A program made the position numbers and the translations under genes. Shown in pieces: positions 6,141 to 9,054 of a DNA stretch of 9,054 nucleotides (position 1 is the first letter of the stretch; the number at the start of each line of letters is the position of its first letter). The notes under the pieces were generated by a model that saw only the letters and a program-made list of their open reading frames with translations, was not told where the DNA came from and ran no database searches. Origin of the DNA: Alphaproteobacteria bacterium (GTDB lineage Bacteria; Pseudomonadota; Alphaproteobacteria; Rickettsiales; UBA8987); assembly GCA_003531345.1 (NCBI GenBank), contig DQGZ01000050.1, positions 1 to 9,054 of the forward strand, written 5' to 3'.

Positions 6141-6221
6141 TAGATGTCAGATATTAGTTGTTAGATGTCAGAAATTTTAGAAGTAAAAACTTACATCTAA
6201 CTTCTAACATCTAACATCTAA
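6140..6221. repeat. Imperfect 29-bp inverted repeat filling the ilvD leader
   Basis: The left arm (6140-6168) and right arm (6193-6221) are inverted copies matching at 25 of 29 positions, separated by 24 nt. The arms are built from 8-bp units TTAGATGT or close variants (TTAGTTGT, TTAGAAGT). Forward copies start at 6140, 6154, 6161 and 6177. Reverse copies start at 6193, 6200, 6207 and 6214, the reverse set at an exact 7-nt period. The element begins at the first base of the ilvD start codon and ends directly beside the SPOR gene's stop. In the minus-strand transcript two of the four differences become G-U wobble pairs, so the RNA hairpin would have 27 of 29 pairs. It could act as a processing site, a translational block on ilvD, or a transcription-termination aid; no U-run follows it. 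Confidence 0.85.
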
Positions 6222-9054
6222 CTACTTTACCGCAACCTTACATTGCTGGTCAGATTTTTTTAAAGTATCACAAATGTCTTTTGCCTCCTCACCGCTTGAA
6301 ACAGGGCCAATCTGGAGCAGGTATATTTCTGAATTTTCACTGGCTTTAGCAACCGCAAAATCTGTCTGCCCTAAAGAAATTCCCTGTAAAGAGGTAATAA
6401 AATTATTCGCCTCATCAGCGCTCTTGAATTCACCTAATATAGAGTAAACTTTACGCTGACTTAATATTTCTACACCAGCAGAGTTAGATTCGTTAGCATT
6501 ACAGTCAATTTTTTCTGACTTAAATATGGTGCAAAGTTTTTTCGCCTCGTCAGAGCTCCTTACCCTGCCGATTGCAATTTCGTAATTTCCATTCTTATCA
6601 CGTACAAGTTTGTAGTTGTAAACAATACCAAGCCTAGTTGCTATGTCAGTATAATAGGTAGTTGCGTCATTAGCTGAAGAGAACGGACCAAAAACAGCGT
6701 GATGTCCAACAAGGCTGCTCTCATTTCTTATATCAAAATTGATAAGGGTTTTTGTATTAAGCTTTGTAACAGGTGTTTCTTTCGCTGGTTCTGATGTTGT
6801 GTCATTCAGTGAAGGTAATTCAGGTACGGTAAGCTTAGGCTCTTCTATTTTTGGAAGTTCTGGAGTTTTAGTTTCTTCCACAGAAACTTGATTTTGTAAC
6901 TCACTTTTTGCAGTGGTTTTGGTTGCTTCCAGTTCATCAAACTTTTCCAGATTCTTATCTTTTATTTCTTCCGTTGTGGTAGTTTTATCAGACTCATTAG
7001 TTTGTAGAGGTGGCATATCAAGGCTTTCCATTGACGATACTTCAACATTAGCCATTGGCGCTGAATTTATTGTATCTGTGAAATTATCACTTGGTGCGGG
7101 TATAGGCATTGTAAAACCATCTTTTTCAAGGTCAGTTTTTTCTACAGCAACTTCAACGGTTTTAACCAGAGGTTTAGGCTGTTCTAAAACAATATTTCTG
7201 TACATATTATTGTAAAGCTGCTGGTTTATCCTTGGTCTCATCCTTATTGAAGCAGGCTTGTTAATATCATTACTCTGATAAACAGTTGTTTGTAATGGTG
7301 GTATCTTAGGGGAAGCAGTGGGCACATTTCCGTATGGGTGAATAAGTGAGCTTCTGGAGGACATTGCAAAACTTGCTGGTCTTCTTACCATGCCAGAGTA
7401 TTTGCTGCTGTTGTCTATTAATGGAACGGGCGATATTTTTTGATAATGTGAATAAGGACTGGTTAGTTTAAAATTGTTGTTGGGGCTGGCAACAGGTTTT
7501 ATGCTTATTATAGCATTGCTATTGCGTGGGCTTATATTTGCAGCAGAAATCTGCTTGTTTCTGAGGTAATCATTCATTTTAAAACTTGCAGGTTTAGGCA
7601 TTGCAGGTTCAGGCTCTCCTACATTATATGCGCTTTGAGTTATGTTTATATCATTAAGGTCAAACTTAGAAGTCTGTACCATTAAATTTTTATCAGGCAG
7701 TTGAATTTTTTTATTTTCTATGAATACCGCTGAAGTTCTTTCTGATATATTTTCAGCCAGATAGTCAGTTTCTGCATGGGAGATTTGATTATCGGGTATA
7801 GCTGGAGTTGTAAGTGCTTCATTGCCAAATTTAATATTCTGGTTTCCTAGGGTTTTTTGCCTCTCAAGCTCAAGAGCGCTCATGTCATACTTAGTTTTTG
7901 TAGATAGGTCGCTGCCATAAAAATCATTAACGCTTTCAAGGATATTCTTATACCTGCCATAAAAATTAACAGGTTTTGCTATGCTTGTAGGTTCAGTTAC
8001 TCTAGCGCTTACAACATCTGTGTTATCATAATTTACACTCACTAATTCAACTTCATGAGTAGGAATTTTAGCGGCTTGCCTTACCTCATAAGTGGTATTT
8101 TTAAATGTAGTTTCTGACACTGACGACATTAGTTTTTCAGTCTGTTGAGCTGGCGCAGCTTCCATTATGTTAATTGGCTGGCTTGCCAGAATATTAGTTT
8201 CAGTATTTATTATTGTTGCAGTAACGGGTTTTACTGAAATTAAGGCATCTGAGTAGTTAACTGGTGCAGTGCTGTAATTTTTAACATTGCTAATCAGTGA
8301 ACTTTTTGAATCCAAAATAGCTTTAATCTGTAATGACTTAGGGATATTATTTTCATTATATCCAGATGATGCGAAAGATTTTTCTCTGTAAAGGTCAGTA
8401 ACATCAATTCGTGGAATTTTATAATTACCAGACTTCTTCTCAGTAGAAATATTTTCAATAACAAGAGGTTGGTTAGTTTCTCCAGAGGGAATATTTATCA
8501 TTCCAGTGTTTGATGAAGTCTGAAGTATATTAGGCTGGCTTTCTGCAACAGGCCTTACTTCAAGGAATATAGGCTGTAAAGGTGTTATTGGCTGCGCCAC
8601 TAATGCTGTTTGCTCGTTGTTTTTCTGTTCTGGTGAAAAATTGTCAAAAAACACAGGTTTAACAATAATTTCAGCCTGATTTGAGATGTCACTATAAGCC
8701 AGCTCCTGCCCTTGTCTGTTAGGTGAATTTCTTAAGAACATAGGAACAGGATTAAAAGCTTCATTGGCTATATTTTCAGGTTTTTGAACCATGTATGAAT
8801 CAGAAATCTGAATAGCGTTTTCTCTATCAATAAACGCAGGCTTTTGTGAGTAGGTATCAACCTGCAATTCCTGCTGATATGAAGACAGAATCTCTGGCTG
8901 GTTAAAACCATTATTTTTATTGCTAGAGATAGCTATTTGTTCTTTTGGCTCATAATTGATCTCTGCGATGGAGTTATCCTCAGAAAGCTTGTCGAGTTGT
9001 AAAACCTTAGGCTCTTGAGGAAGCACATCTTCAAAAGAAATATCTGGAAGTTTT
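6222..9054 (-). CDS. Large low-complexity protein with two C-terminal SPOR domains (5' end outside window)
   Basis: The frame is open from the right edge to the TAG at 6222, so at least 943 residues are seen. A GTG at 9026 is a possible start, but nine further codons continue upstream without a stop and no signal peptide is visible, so the gene probably begins outside. Numbering from 9026, residues 1-760 are polar low-complexity sequence rich in Asn, Ser, Pro, Gln and Thr. The motif [KRQ]P[AV]xF or a close variant recurs at 62, 123, 351, 478 and 549, with looser copies at 151, 266, 510 and 590. Residues 640-760 are a Pro/Glu/Thr linker. Residues about 775-842 and 855-934 are two divergent SPOR domains, each with a Cys pair ten residues apart (C832/C842, C919/C929); there are no other cysteines. 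SPOR domains bind glycan strands lacking stem peptides, typically at the septum, so a periplasmic or envelope role is inferred. RlpA-like, FtsN-like or other identity cannot be decided. ilvD follows after 81 nt. Confidence 0.8.
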   Translation of the reverse strand, partial: KLPDISFEDVLPQEPKVLQLDKLSEDNSIAEINYEPKEQIAISSNKNNGFNQPEILSSYQQELQVDTYSQKPAFIDRENAIQISDSYMVQKPENIANEAFNPVPMFLRNSPNRQGQELAYSDISNQAEIIVKPVFFDNFSPEQKNNEQTALVAQPITPLQPIFLEVRPVAESQPNILQTSSNTGMINIPSGETNQPLVIENISTEKKSGNYKIPRIDVTDLYREKSFASSGYNENNIPKSLQIKAILDSKSSLISNVKNYSTAPVNYSDALISVKPVTATIINTETNILASQPINIMEAAPAQQTEKLMSSVSETTFKNTTYEVRQAAKIPTHEVELVSVNYDNTDVVSARVTEPTSIAKPVNFYGRYKNILESVNDFYGSDLSTKTKYDMSALELERQKTLGNQNIKFGNEALTTPAIPDNQISHAETDYLAENISERTSAVFIENKKIQLPDKNLMVQTSKFDLNDINITQSAYNVGEPEPAMPKPASFKMNDYLRNKQISAANISPRNSNAIISIKPVASPNNNFKLTSPYSHYQKISPVPLIDNSSKYSGMVRRPASFAMSSRSSLIHPYGNVPTASPKIPPLQTTVYQSNDINKPASIRMRPRINQQLYNNMYRNIVLEQPKPLVKTVEVAVEKTDLEKDGFTMPIPAPSDNFTDTINSAPMANVEVSSMESLDMPPLQTNESDKTTTTEEIKDKNLEKFDELEATKTTAKSELQNQVSVEETKTPELPKIEEPKLTVPELPSLNDTTSEPAKETPVTKLNTKTLINFDIRNESSLVGHHAVFGPFSSANDATTYYTDIATRLGIVYNYKLVRDKNGNYEIAIGRVRSSDEAKKLCTIFKSEKIDCNANESNSAGVEILSQRKVYSILGEFKSADEANNFITSLQGISLGQTDFAVAKASENSEIYLLQIGPVSSGEEAKDICDTLKKSDQQCKVAVK

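Noticed and set aside
6141..6221. Leader-peptide attenuator controlling ilvD by branched-chain amino acids
   Set aside because: No short reading frame rich in Ile, Val or Leu codons is present; the spacer is entirely repeat units.
6140..6221. CRISPR array
   Set aside because: Units are 7-8 nt in both orientations with no unique spacers of 25-40 nt, and there are no cas genes.
6913..7215. Plus-strand open frame of 100 codons with Ser/Val-rich sequence
   Set aside because: It is antisense to the Pro/Thr/Glu linker of the SPOR protein; its low complexity is a mirror of that linker.

Overview
The window is an AT-rich stretch of chromosome that looks alphaproteobacterial. The main reasons are a 49-codon DUF1674/SDHAF4-type gene (a family shared by Alphaproteobacteria and mitochondria), an rpe-gph-like gene pair, and a C-terminal twin SPOR protein with paired cysteines. 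A complete dihydroxyacid dehydratase argues against a strongly reduced obligate parasite with no branched-chain amino acid synthesis. I cannot name the genus. Almost every stretch is genic; no gap exceeds 300 bases, and I see no tRNA, rRNA, CRISPR array or classical transposase.

Layout: (1) 1-1573, minus: N-terminal three-quarters of a UvrD/PcrA-type helicase running off the left edge. (2) 1574-1628: short divergent promoter region. (3) 1629-3124, plus: a tight operon of rpe, a tiny SDH assembly factor gene, and a HAD phosphatase of the Gph type. (4) 3134-3927, minus, convergent to that operon: two small lipoproteins, one built around seven perfectly spaced glycine heptads. (5) 4010-4374: a single-domain GIY-YIG nuclease gene enclosed by two identical 31-bp hairpin repeats in inverted orientation, with a decayed third copy beside it; it resembles a minimal mobile or repeat-associated unit. 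(6) 4431-6140, minus: ilvD. (7) 6140-6221: the whole spacer between ilvD and the gene upstream of it is an imperfect 29-bp inverted repeat made of 7-nt-period units. (8) 6222-9054, minus: the C-terminal 943 codons of a very long, low-complexity SPOR-domain protein whose beginning lies beyond the right edge.

Functional picture: the genes are mostly housekeeping (DNA repair helicase, pentose phosphate pathway, respiratory complex II maturation, phosphoglycolate-type phosphatase, Ile/Val/pantothenate synthesis) mixed with envelope proteins (two lipoproteins and a peptidoglycan-binding SPOR protein). The least ordinary parts are the repeat-bracketed GIY-YIG unit, the palindromic ilvD leader, the KP[AV]xF-motif SPOR protein and the xxxLxxG-heptad lipoprotein. 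None of the start codons has a convincing Shine-Dalgarno sequence.
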